This document shows, piece after piece, positions 12,697-22,772 of a stretch of DNA of 64,000 nt; the stretch's first letter is position 1, and each line of letters begins with the position of its first letter. The stretch spans positions 40,203,989 to 40,267,988 of the forward strand of contig OY829326.1 in assembly GCA_963691655.1 (NCBI GenBank). Direction: 5' to 3'. A program made the translations under genes and the position numbers. This stretch comes from Toxonevra muliebris (taxonomy: Eukaryota; Arthropoda; Insecta; Diptera; Pallopteridae). A model generated the notes under the pieces. It did no database searches. It was not told the DNA's origin and saw only the letters and a program-made list of their open reading frames with translations.

Positions 12697-12810
12697 CCCA
12701 GATATGCCTAATGGCCTATTTCTAGTACACTTCAAAAAGTTTTTATTGAATTTAATCAAAATCAAACATTTCTGAAGTGTCCTACATATAGGACAATGCG
12801 CATATCAGGG
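12697..12810. mobile_element. 114-bp MITE between TTAA sites (piggyBac-type)
   Basis: The element begins CCCAGATATGC and ends GCATATCAGGG, inverted repeats with one mismatch apart from small inner differences. TTAA lies immediately outside both ends (12693-12696 and 12811-12814). Pairing continues inward (TAGTACACTTC against GAAGTGTCCTA), so the whole unit forms one hairpin. A TTAA target and a CCC start are the hallmark of the piggyBac superfamily. There is no coding capacity. Confidence 0.75.
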
Positions 12811-13154
12811 TTAATATATCTCCCCACCATTTTTCTCACTTTTATCAATGGCATTTTGTCAGTAACAAATTATCCTACCGCCTTGTTTACTATACATACA
12901 CCTGTTCTAAATGATTTAGCTCTTAAAAATGAAGGGGTGCTCGAGAAAAAAAGGGTATTTTTACGATTTTTTTTTTGTTTTTGGAAAAACAACACAATTT
13001 TTTTTAAAACTGAACCTCTATTTATTTATACATGTCATAAGGTCTCTCATGAATTTTTTCAAAAGAAAATATTTATAACTGAAGCCACTACAGCCATTGT
13101 GCCGGCATCTCTCGCTGTGAGCATGATAAAGAAGGAACTGCTTATCTAAAATAC

Positions 13155-13181
13155 AAAAAACAAAAAAAAAAAAAAAAAAAA
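13155..13181. repeat. poly-A tract
   Basis: Almost unbroken run of A with single C interruptions, directly left of the hairpin at 13202-13356. Confidence 0.85.
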
Positions 13182-13185
13182 CTTT

Positions 13186-13372
13186 AGTTTGCACTTTTAC
13201 GCTCTGAGTGAACGAAGAATTTTGCAGAATTAACTTTTTTACAAAAAATGCGATCGTTTTTCTAAAAAGGTTGATTTTTGAACGTCTGAGCTTTCAGTTT
13301 TTGCAGCAAAATAAAAAAGTTTTGCTTGAAATTAAAAATCCTTCGTTCACTCAGAGGCTATTGTTATAAATA
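13186..13372. repeat. long hairpin with perfect 16-bp stem
   Basis: CTCTGAGTGAACGAAG (13202-13217) and its exact reverse complement CTTCGTTCACTCAGAG (13341-13356) are 123 bases apart. Weaker pairing continues inward through AATTTT and ACTTTTTT blocks. It may be a MITE or one end of a foldback element. No target duplication was identified. Confidence 0.55.
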
Positions 13373-14520
13373 AGCCTGCCAAAATTCAGACTGATAGGAT
13401 TAACGGTTCTTGAGAAACTGTGCTCACCGCAACCGCACTTTTTGAAAAACAACATTTCGAGATATTCGCATTTAAACTGTTGGCCTATGTACAGGTAGTC
13501 TGTGGTAGCGCGCTGTTGACACTTGTAACTTTGGCTCTAGTGCTCAGAATTCTATGAAATTTGGAAAATATTTTTTCAACAGGATATACTTTGAGAAAAT
13601 GCAATAATAAAATTTTAAAAATTTTCGGCCAACACAAGTGTATATCACACCTTAAAAGAGGCAAGTTATGATTGACTCACTCAGTAATGATTTCCAGTTC
13701 CTCAAATAATGTTGCCTGTTGTCTCCCAATCTCCAATTAACGGCTTTGGTTAAGAATGGCATACATTTTAGTGTTCGACTTTCGCTAGACCAAATTAACA
13801 ATTGAGTTATTAAGATTAAAAGACAAAACTTAAAAACTGAAAATAATGATAAATAAAAACAATATGGGTGTTTACGGGTTGAAGTGACATGCTCTTGCGA
13901 CATTGCGAAGTTAACACACCTTTCCACATTTAAATTCTTATAAAGAATCCAAAATATAATAATACGCACCAATGCGTGAATATCCATAATATTTGTATTT
14001 TGTTTGATCTTAGCATAATCTACATCACTATATCCGAATTAAAATGAACTTTAAATCGCATCTATGGGCAATAGCTTCAAAAACTCAACTGTAAGTTATT
14101 ATTCAACATCGAGCGATAAAGCTGATAGAGTACATTTGAATTTCCAACTCTATTGAGCATCGTCGAAGCGTTGATTGTTCAGTTCGTGCTTTCAACAGAT
14201 CACAGGGCTATCAGAAGTCTAAGTTTGATCCCTGTAGTCCGGGGTTTCAATGTTATACGAGATTAAAACAACCGGACTATGGAGTGTTAGGACTTTTTCT
14301 AATTGATATGATAACCTATTCACTATCAATCAATTTATTCTGCAAAAAAGCCCTAAGGGCTAATAATAATTTAATAATAAAAAACTGAATGTAATGCATA
14401 AATAAATAAATAAATAAAAATAAATAAAATAAAACAACATCTGATAAAATAAAAATAAAAAAAAAGACAACAACCGGCAATCAGTCTGGCTATACCAGGA
14501 CGAATGTGGTCAACTATAGT
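13373..14520. other. non-coding stretch, possible retroelement tail
   Basis: No convincing gene. The minus-strand frame at 13652-13987 (111 codons) shows no domain I recognise. Near 14345-14362 a GCCC-taa-GGGC dyad is followed by TAATAATAATTT and then AAATAAATAAAT to about 14430. A dyad followed by TAA/AATA repeats is how some fly non-LTR retrotransposons end, but no reverse transcriptase is visible, so this is only a suggestion. Confidence 0.35.
14399..14432. repeat. AAAT microsatellite
   Basis: Tandem AAAT/AATA units, imperfect towards the right. Confidence 0.8.
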
Positions 14521-14700
14521 AAGTTATTTGAAGTTATATATAAACAGGTTAATGAACAAATGTAGTCATCACAACAACAATGTATATAGAGACGGGCAAA
14601 TCAGACGGCCGTTTCGGAATCCGCCACAATTCCTCATCAGTGATGTTAGTGATAGTTCTTAATCTTTCAATATCCTATATAAGCTACTAATATTTGAAAT
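14521..14700 (-). repeat. dispersed repeat, copy 1
   Basis: The reverse complement of this segment closely matches 53961-54095: both contain GATATTGAAAGATTAAGAAC, GTGGCGGATTC, GTCTGATTTGCC and GTGATGACTACAT. This copy has about 28 extra bases before GTGATGACTAC. A second block shared by the two loci lies at 14930-14985. The order of the blocks differs between the loci, which suggests a multi-module or tandemly organised element. Family not identified. Confidence 0.65.
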
Positions 14701-14924
14701 CATAACCCAGAATTACGGATTTGATTCCAAATATCTTCACTGAATAGAGATATTGAAAGAAACTACCACTACCGTTCTATACACTTATGTTGTTGTTTTT
14801 TTCCCATTGTAGCTAGTCTGCATAACAGTTCGTTATTTGAAAGTCTAGTACATGGGAGTGTGTGTGTGTTTGTGAGAAAATGATTCTAGGTGTCATTTTT
14901 TCTGAACGGTCCCCATTAAATCAG

Positions 14925-14985
14925 TTCATGATAGTTTTTTAGGAGACAACGAAAATTAAATCTAGAGGTTAATTTTCAAAGTAAG
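14925..14985 (-). repeat. dispersed repeat, second block
   Basis: The reverse complement reads ACTTTGAAAATTAACCTCTAG followed by ATTTAATTTTC, then TCCTAAAAAACTATCA. The same text is at 38450-38515 and, in part, at 54145-54180, both on the plus strand. A SINE (14985-15297) abuts it on the right. Confidence 0.65.
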
Positions 14986-15297
14986 TAAGTTAGGTTAGTT
15001 AGGTTGGAAAGGCTGTCTAGAGACACACTTAGACCTGAATGGTCCATTGTGATACCCCATGGTTGGATCAACAGTTTAACACCGGTTCCGAACGGTGGTG
15101 ATGCAATTTTTTATCATCTTGGTGATTTTGCCATGAACAACAAAGATGTACACTTCCTTATAATTCTTATACACTTCATATTGATAGTGAATATAAGAAG
15201 ACTATGAGAATTAACCACCATACCAAGACGGGAATGGTAACCAAACCACCCGGGTGAAAGTCTAGAGCACTATCCATTAGACTACCGAGGTCGTACA
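14985..15297 (-). mobile_element. tRNA-derived SINE, subfamily A
   Basis: On the minus strand it runs from a tRNA-like head (GTAGTCTAATGGATAGTGCT as A-box region; GGTTACCATTCC as B box) through ATATTCACTATCAATATGAA to the core ATGGCAAAATCACCAAG...CCGTTCGGAACCGG, and ends in CCAACCTAACTAACCTAACTT. The copy at 48690-48990 is collinear over the whole length. The small open frames at 15004-15207 and 15176-15394 are by-products of this repeat. Confidence 0.85.
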
Positions 15298-18200
15298 GAA
15301 GAAAGTATAGTAGGCACTTGGTTTTTTGGTTCGCTTTTAGTGCTCTCGGCTTGGAACTCAAATTAGTACCCCACTTAACACAAATTGCAAGCACAAACTT
15401 GATACCGAAAAGCTCCGCAATTTCTTAATCTCAGGGGATGTGAGGGAAAGTGTGATGAATTAGGTACTCAAACGTAATACTTAACACTCTCATGAGTGAT
15501 TTCGATAAACATTTTACAATTCTTTTATTTAAGATCTCTCTCAATTAATGTTTCCCGAGAGTAAATTATAAGTAAACATAATTGACAGATAAGACCTTTT
15601 ATTTTCTAAAGACTTGGAGCCGAGAAGTTTTTTTCGGGCCATATATGATGCACTGAATATCCTGAATATCTATCACACTCACTCTGGACCAAAAAAAATG
15701 ACTACATTTTGATGTTCCTTTTCCAGCTAGAGGGAACTGAACTCCCACACTAAAGAGAGTAGCCACGATACCTACCTACCTTATTTTAGATGACCAAATA
15801 CCACCCTCCCCCCTTGCTCTCTTACCTACACAATGCCCATTTTTTTCTTCAGCACATATGCCAATCTCTGATACAGTTACATATACCCCAACCAGCATTC
15901 ACGCACTGGGATTGTTTCCTTGCTTCCTTTGCTTTTTCCTGAGCGGGATATGGTAATAGTTTCTAAATGAGAAACCCTAGTTGAGCATGTTGTTTAAGTT
16001 ATGCCTTTAAATTCATTTCTGCATAAAACCTGTGAATAAAGTAAAGTATAGTTTAGCTAAAGACCACTCTATTTTTGACTATAACGATGAACATATATCT
16101 TCAATTACTTATGTATTAGAGTATTTCGTTCGGATTTCGTTCAGAAGATCACAGCTATGCTCTCTTCCATCTATTCACAATAATTGCCGGGTTTGATTAA
16201 TATGGTGCGCCTCTTTCTAAGTAATAATAATAATCAAATATCAGAATTCAAATACATATCTACATATCGCAGTTGTTCTGCTACAGTGCCACGGTGTATG
16301 CAATAATTTGATTAGCTCAATGCTCGCTCAGTATAAATACATTCGAATATGTTGCTGGTGAGTAAAATATGCGTATAAAAGATCATAGAAGTTCAATTGA
16401 CTTGATATGCATTGTACGTGTATATGTACGTAGTTATATAATTTTTTTATGATATGCTGCCTCCATTTATGCAAATGATGATGCTTAGTTTCATTGTGTA
16501 CTTTTATTCATCGACACAGACAAAAAAAAGAGAGGCCCAGAATTATTTCATTGCTTATTTTTTTGTAAGTTTTCTTTTGTTCTCTTTCACGTAAACTTTA
16601 TGCATAAATTATAATTTATTTATTAATTAAACTTAAGTCATTCTATGTATAGTACATAGTTTCTTGCTGATCTTAGCCTTTGATATGTGGGGAAAAGAGG
16701 TGGTCATTGTATGTCGAATGCGCTCCTGATGAAAACTAAATTCTTATGTTAGTAGTTTGCAGTATCTTTCTCTATAAAGTAACTGTGTGTTTAGCTTTTC
16801 TGTTTAAATTTTTGACATTTTCAAAGCGTGAACTTTCGATTCGATCAGTGTCTCTTAAGTGTGAGCGTGTAATTGTTAGTGTTTCTTAACATTGAAGTGA
16901 TTATTTTTCTAATATATTTTCTTATTATAATTATTAACTTTTATAGTGCACAATAATTATACCTAAATTATAGTAATAGCGGCAGTTACTACATTTAATT
17001 GGCTTGAAACTATAGTTTATTGATTGGTTATTAAAAAGTACTTTATTTCAAACTACTATTTTAAATTACTACTCTTTAATTAAATGAGTTCATTCAGAAA
17101 AAAAAACATAAAAAAAAAACAATTTAAACTTAAATTAATTCAATTGTATTGAAGAAATTTAATCAATAATAATCGTGTACTTGGATAAGATCAAGCGTAA
17201 AATAAAGTATGCAGTTAATGTTAGAAGGTAAGTAAGTAAGTATTCAGTTTTGAGTTTTGAGTTTCCCTATAACAGGTTAATGATATTTAAAAGATTAGAA
17301 TCGTGTAATGCTTCTACTTATTGTTCTATCGCCGACTATTTTTATTAATTTTTATATCAATATTAATACTTGTTTATAGTTAGTTTTTTTTATTGTGTGA
17401 AGCATAAAGGAACTTAAATAGAATGCTGTTTAATAACACTTCTAACGTCCCGCAACGTGATCTAGTTAAATTAAAAAGTAATTGATTGAAATTGAATGAA
17501 ATAATTAATTGTTATATTTGTGTTTATTACTTCAACGTCAATGACATTAATTGATTGCTCTAAGAGATCTAAAGTAATTATAATAATAATTACCATAATC
17601 AGGTATAAAAATATTTAGTCACACTTTGTTTATAGCAAAAACACGTGACAACAACATATACTAGTGGAGATAAATACAAGTAAATAAATGAATGTATTTA
17701 GATTTAGTTAGTACAATAATTATTATAATTTCATTGAATTACTTTCAAGAAATTTATAGCCCAGTAGCAAATTCCAGAATATTTTTCAGCTTTTATGTTC
17801 AATACTTGCGAGTCGGGGACAACGCAATAAACTAAATTGCTTCAGTCTCTATTTTCAAATATGTATATATATAGGTACGAATATACATTAGTAGGTCCTA
17901 GGAGGCTAATGTTGAAGATAAAACATACCTTCCCCAAGTATATCTGATATCAGGAGTAATAAAAAATGTTAAAGGGACCAGAAAATTAAAACCCAATTTT
18001 TAAAATCTCTACATCCGCTTGTGTATATATATAATTATATATCCCAAAACATACAACAAATTTTCTCTATTCGGATCTGTTTTGACCCAGCCTCTTGATT
18101 TTACTGTAGCTTAGGTCCGACAGGTCTACAGCAGTTGTCTCTAGGCATTGATTGGACTTTTTCTTCTTTGGCTTCCTTGGGCGTTCCAGTTACTTTTCAA

Positions 18201-18820
18201 ATGTTTCTTCGAAATGTTATGCAAGACGAACGTGCCGTTTTATTCAAGTAACCTAAGGGAAGACTTTGTTAAGCATTCTATCATCTACCCTTTCGCATTT
18301 GTGTCTACATAGTAAAAACCTCTAAAGCAATTCTTTCCATTTAGATTTATTTGACATCTGCTACGTTAATCTAAGAAGACTATTAAGGAGGAATTTTGGG
18401 GGTTTGATTCTTCGTGAAATTCATTCTATCTTCAAGTTTATTTACAAATATATACCTCTTAAAAAGACATTTTGTTGCTTAGTGTAATTAAATGGGTGCA
18501 CCCTAATTTCTTGCTCACATTCCTTTGAATATTTATAATATATTAAATAGTCGTAAGTTCTTTTAATATGTTTATCAGGTTTTATCCACTTGAAAGTGAA
18601 GAAAATCATGTTGTCGAGTGCAATTAAAATCTTATTTTTACCCGACAATCATTGATTTGTTTTTGTTTTTTGTTTCAAGAAAAGAATATTTATGAATAGT
18701 GTTTCCGTTTTTTAAATACTTAATTAATAATAATAGTTTTGCTCGTAAGAAGTTGTCATGTCAAGATGAATGATAATTGCTTTGTTTATGTAGATTCTGT
18801 TATACCACACTCGATAGGGG
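15298..18820. other. non-coding stretch
   Basis: No gene. A pyrimidine-rich patch lies near 15800-15850. The 16.5-17.8 kb part is very AT-rich and unusually full of TAAT and TAATTGATTG-like homeodomain-type cores (for example 17515-17560). This would suit a regulatory region but proves nothing without conservation data. Confidence 0.45.
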
Positions 18821-18822
18821 TG

Positions 18823-18843
18823 AGTCTCCGGTTGTGGGACGGC
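18823..18843 (+). repeat. short dispersed motif GTCTCCGGTTGTGGGAC, copy 1
   Basis: The same motif occurs on the minus strand at 21571-21590 (exact) and at 21461-21480 (one change). These copies lie on both sides of the pogo-like element 19188-21004. It stands out by GC content and is probably a piece of another dispersed repeat. Confidence 0.55.
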
Positions 18844-19905
18844 TCCGGTTGAGAGGCAGTGATTTCTTTTCAATTTTTTTTTTTCGTGCATTAGCAACAC
18901 ATTGCTTATTATATATCTAGGCCACCACTTATATAAAGTTCTCAAAGAGTATTTTTACCTTTTTTTAACATTAAGATTTAATTTTCCCAGCAATATTTAT
19001 GTGTTGTGTTCAGTTTTGGACTCAATTTTATCGGACAAACCAAGTTACAAGTCGTCGCCGTTCTGACAGAATTCACTAATTTCTTCTTTTTTTTTTATTC
19101 TGAGATGAAGTTAGTTTATGCAGTGCATGGTGCGCTACGAGCACTGGCAAAACTTAAAAAGTTAACGGATTGATACACACATAAGTAGGGTAACGGCACT
19201 AGTGATCGGCCAGTTTTTAGTGATCGGCCACTTTTATCTATTTTTACCAAAAATAAGAAAACAATTGATATTTTTATAGATATGAAAACACGGTTAGATG
19301 GAAACACAATAAGATATAATCGGTCATGGAAAATAAAAGCTATAGACATGATTTAATTCGAACATTTGTAAGGGTTATTGAATTTATGAATTTTTCATAT
19401 TTTTTTCGTAACTTGGCGTTGTGGAGAAAAAGTAAGTTTGAATTAAATTTAAATGCAAATGTACACTGAATATATTTAATCCTTTAATTAAGACCTCAAA
19501 TTACATATTCCGTAATGAAAAATATTATAAATAATTAATTCTGAAGTTTTAACAGGGTGGCCGGACTCTAAAGCCAAATATTTACTGAATTTCAATTATC
19601 GGCCATGGTGGCCGATCACTAAAAACTCTGCTGGGATGAATACTCTAGTGATCAGCCATCTGTTTTTACTAAAAATAAGAGTAATGGTAACATTTTTTTG
19701 CACATGTGTCTGCACAGTTAGGTGCTGACACATGTCGCCGACGCATATTTACAATTTAATATGTGTAAGATAAAAAAAAAACATAAAATAATTATAAATT
19801 TTTGTCATCGGCCGGATAAAATTATTCTTGTCATACCCGACCGGTTATTGAAATATACTACCACAAAAAGTTTTAATACTTTTTGGAATATTTTAAGAAT
19901 ATAAA

Positions 19906-20400
19906 ATGGCTCAAAAAGCTAATGCTGAAACTAGCGGGAGGTCTAAAAAGGTCTCTGACAAAGAAAAAAATATCTCTCGCTCTTCGTGATATTCAAAATA
20001 ACACATTAAGTATTAGAAAAGCTACGACAACATACGTAGTAGGTCGCCGTCGCCGTAGTGTGTTGTGCTACTATGCAGAGGTACCCGGGTTCATATCTCG
20101 GCACGTTCAAAAAATCAAAATAGAAAATAAAAATTTTTCTACACGGCACCACCTCTTGACTGGCAATGGCAAACCTCCAAGAGTAAAAAATGCCTATGAA
20201 AAGCTTTTCCCTTCGCCGTTCGGATCCGGCATAAAACTGTAGGTCCCTTTCGTTCGTGTATAAATATAACTCACACAACATGAATGGATGCAAAAAGCTC
20301 GACCTTGGCCCTCCAGGGGCTGTTGTGCCATAATAGTAGTAACATAAGAAATTCCAAGATCAACAATTCAAGATCAATCAATAGATCTAAAACAAATAGG
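19906..20400 (+). pseudogene. pogo-like transposase N-terminus, interrupted by a SINE
   Basis: An ATG at 19906 opens MAQKANAETSGRSKKVSDKE. After a one-frame shift the reading continues ISLALRDIQNNTLSIRKA-TTTY up to the SINE, and resumes after it with EIPRSTI and QDQ at about 20347. ALRDIQNxTLSIRKAxxxY plus xIPRSTI is the helix-turn-helix signature of pogo/Tigger transposases and psq-type DNA-binding domains, which bind the transposon ends. The two halves join in one frame when the SINE is removed. Beyond DLKQIG no catalytic DDE region follows. The copy is dead: frameshifted, interrupted and C-terminally missing. Confidence 0.7.
20035..20340 (+). mobile_element. tRNA-derived SINE, subfamily B, with target duplication
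   Basis: AACATA at 20029-20034 is repeated at 20341-20346, so the insertion is 306 bp. The head has an A-box-like CGCCGTAGTGTGTTG and a B box GGTTCATATCTC. It continues with TCAAAAAATCAAAATAGAAA, the CACGGCACCACCTCTT block, the core CTGGCAATGGCAAACCTCCA...CGCCGTTCGGATCCGG...AAACTGTAGGTCC, the tail ACTCACACAACATGAATGGA, and ends in ATAATAGTAGT. It lies exactly between the two halves of the transposase helix-turn-helix, so it is younger than the pogo-like element. Confidence 0.88.
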
Positions 20401-21004
20401 CGTTTGTTTACAAAAAATGATGGATGGAAAACTATTTTTCATATTTGTATTTTTCAAGATGGCAGCCAAAGCAATGGGCAGAAGTGTTATGAAATTAAGT
20501 TTTTAAATGAAGGCACACATATCTAAATATACCAAACAAATTTTCATCCACCATTTTTTGTAAGCAAAAACTCTATTGATTCCCTATTGTCTACATATGT
20601 ATATATACCTATATGCTAATGAGTATTTTTTTCTATTAAGTATATGAATTGTTTTAAATAAGCTTTTCCTCGTTTCTATTATAAAAATAAATCTTTATTA
20701 TTTTTTTCTATATAATATATATTGCATTTACTATTTATTTTGATAATGGCCGGTAACTAGAGATTTTGTGGCCGATCACTAAGAAGAAGTGGTCGATAAC
20801 TAGAAAAACACCACTGTTTGAAGAAAAATACCAAAAACATAAATAAATAGGCAATAACTTTCACATTTTTTTTAGTTAATCAATTAAGATTAAGTTTAGG
20901 ATTGTATATGTTCTTATTGTACTTAAATATTAAAATGGTTTAGAATTTATGTTGTTACAAAGTTTGAAAAAAAGTTAATTGCCCGATCACTAGTGCCGTC
21001 ACCA

Positions 21005-22098
21005 TACGTTTTAACTGTATCATCAAAAATCAAATTTATTATGCCATTCGAATTATATAAACTAATTAATATGGATCCAACTAAAAAATTAAATTGGACT
21101 TAGTGATTTCTGCTTGAACGACGACGAAGTATATTGCGGTGATATTTTTTGTTTGGCTCCAGTTATGGGAAGCCAGGTTTTACACAATATGAACCAGGGA
21201 TGACCACCTAAAATATTTTTTGACCCAAACAAAATCAAAAAAAAAAAAAAAAACAGCGATCACAACAACGTCATCCTTAAAATTCATCAATATGACTACT
21301 AGCTACTTCATGTGAATCCCACTTCGATGATTAAATGGAGAAATTTGAACATTAATTAAAAATCATTTATATGTTAAAAGTTAAAAAACAAACAAAATTA
21401 ACCTGATTGATCTGTTTTTTTTTTACATTATTTCTGATCATTTCAATTGAAAGCTTTTGGATGTCCCACAATCGGAGACAATTTTTTTTTTTTAAAAATA
21501 TCCTCTCAAAAAAGAGACTAAGTTTTTATTCACTGTCCGCTGTGAAAAATTCTGGCCCAAAAACAAAACCCGTCCCACAACCGGAGACTTTCTCCTATCT
21601 ATTATCACCATGTGCTTTTAACTTTGTATTAGAATACGTCGTTGATCCCTGCAACTACTCTAATTTTGATTTTAAGCGTGTAGACATTTGAACCCGGGCA
21701 CCTGTGCATAGCAGTCCAAATGCATATTTTTTAAATGCATCGAAATCCCAACACTTGAAATTGAATCTCGTTTGAAATCTCAATCAGTTTTATAAAACTG
21801 GACCCCAAAAATTAATACTTATATAGAGTTCAATATAATTCGTTTAAAATACATCCACATTTGTTTTCTATATAGTATATACTAGTTGATTTGGGTGTAA
21901 ATGTTTTCAAACAAATGTGAACCATTAACATCTTTGAATGGTTCACATTTGCATATCTTCTATCAGGTGTGATTAATAAACAAGTTTCTTCTTGACATGC
22001 ATATTTTAAAATAAGGTAAATAACAATTAAAAGGAAATGCTTACACAGTACTCCCAACGTTCACACACTCACACAAACACACGTGCTCGTGCTCTATT
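21005..22098. other. non-coding stretch with SINE fragments
   Basis: No gene. It holds an A-run near 21239-21254, two copies of the GTCTCCGGTTGTGGGAC motif (minus strand, 21461-21480 and 21571-21590) and a SINE head fragment at 21661-21716. Confidence 0.5.
21661..21716 (-). mobile_element. SINE head fragment (subfamily B-like)
   Basis: The minus strand reads CTGCTATGCACAGGTGCCCG, then GGTTCAAATGTC and AAAATCAAAATT. It aligns with the head of the SINE at 20035 (GCTACTATGCAGAGGTACCC, GGTTCATATCTC, AAAATCAAAAT). The sequence beyond differs, so it is a truncated copy or a third subfamily. Confidence 0.55.
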
Positions 22099-22772
22099 CC
22101 CAGCGGTTTTTCAGACAAGTGCTTGAAAATTAAGTGCTTAAAAAGTGCTTGCAAGTGCACCATTTCAACAGGAAATTGCAAAGCAGCCATGCGAACAACA
22201 AATTAAGTTTTCTATTGAGTAATAAAAACGAGTATCATTCAGCGAGATGCTACGAAATATTCACTGAGCGAGAAACGAAGCGAGTTAGTTTTCACGCAAC
22301 AGCGAAGTAAAGTGGTTGTGAAATTTCAAGAAAAGTGTGTGTGTTTTATTTTATTTCCTTTTTGCAATATTGTTTTATAAAAAATAAATAAAAATATAAT
22401 TATATATGTATATATATATATATATATATATTTTGGTTTAAAACAAACAAACAAGCAAAAGAAAAGAATAAAATAAAATGACACAGCAATGAAAAATTAT
22501 GAATGCACGAATCGATACTCGATATTTTTTCTCTCTCCTCTCTTTCTCAACTAAAGTAAGCACGAAGCTGCGAATGAATGAGCGGAAGTGCCTATCTAAC
22601 GCATTCTTTCTTGCGCTTGTTTAGCGCTAAAAGTACTGCACTAAACAAGAGCCTGTCTCCTAGGACATGCAATGTTAAAATTTATATGGAACACATGTGC
22701 TTGTAGTTCACTTAAGTGCTTACAATCAAGCACTTGTTTAGCGCTATTCTAGTGCTTCCATTTACCGCTGGG
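22099..22772. mobile_element. DNA transposon with AAGTGCTT subterminal arrays
   Basis: The ends CCCAGCGGT (22099-22107) and ACCGCTGGG (22764-22772) are exact inverted repeats. Just inside the left end AAGTGCTT occurs three times within about 45 bases, followed by AAGTGC. The right end carries AAGTGCTT, AAGCACTT and TAGTGCTT, with related GTTTAGCGCT repeats. Such arrays usually bind transposase. The 674-bp unit has a (TA)n tract at 22398-22432 and no transposase. Flanks TATT and TTAG are not a clean TTAA, so a piggyBac assignment is only possible. Confidence 0.6.
22398..22432. repeat. TA microsatellite
   Basis: Long TA run with one G, inside the element 22099-22772. Confidence 0.85.

Larger units (their letters stand above)
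19188..21004 (+). mobile_element. pogo-like DNA transposon, deletion derivative
   Basis: The left end GGGTAACGGCACTAGTGATC and the reverse complement of the right end, TGGTGACGGCACTAGTGATC, match over 18 of 20 bases. TA flanks both (19186-19187, 21005-21006). The subterminal regions repeat TAGTGATCGGCCA several times in both orientations. It contains the relic of a psq/pogo-type helix-turn-helix, split by a SINE at 20035-20340. The DDE catalytic domain of an intact pogo-like transposase (about 1.5 kb of coding sequence) is missing. Part of the left end is duplicated inside the element (about 19646-19690), so it may be a compound of two related copies. Confidence 0.75.

Noticed and set aside
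12796..13149. 117-codon plus-strand frame
   Set aside because: It begins inside the right arm of the TTAA-flanked MITE and runs through T- and A-rich tracts; no recognisable domain.
13652..13987. 111-codon minus-strand frame
   Set aside because: Hydrophobic, A/T-driven composition with no motif; about the length expected by chance.
15004..15394. Frames of 67 and 72 codons
   Set aside because: They lie largely on the minus-strand SINE and are by-products of its sequence.
19883..20242. 119-codon frame as a single gene
   Set aside because: It fuses part of the pogo-like HTH with the inserted SINE, so the second half is SINE sequence and not protein.
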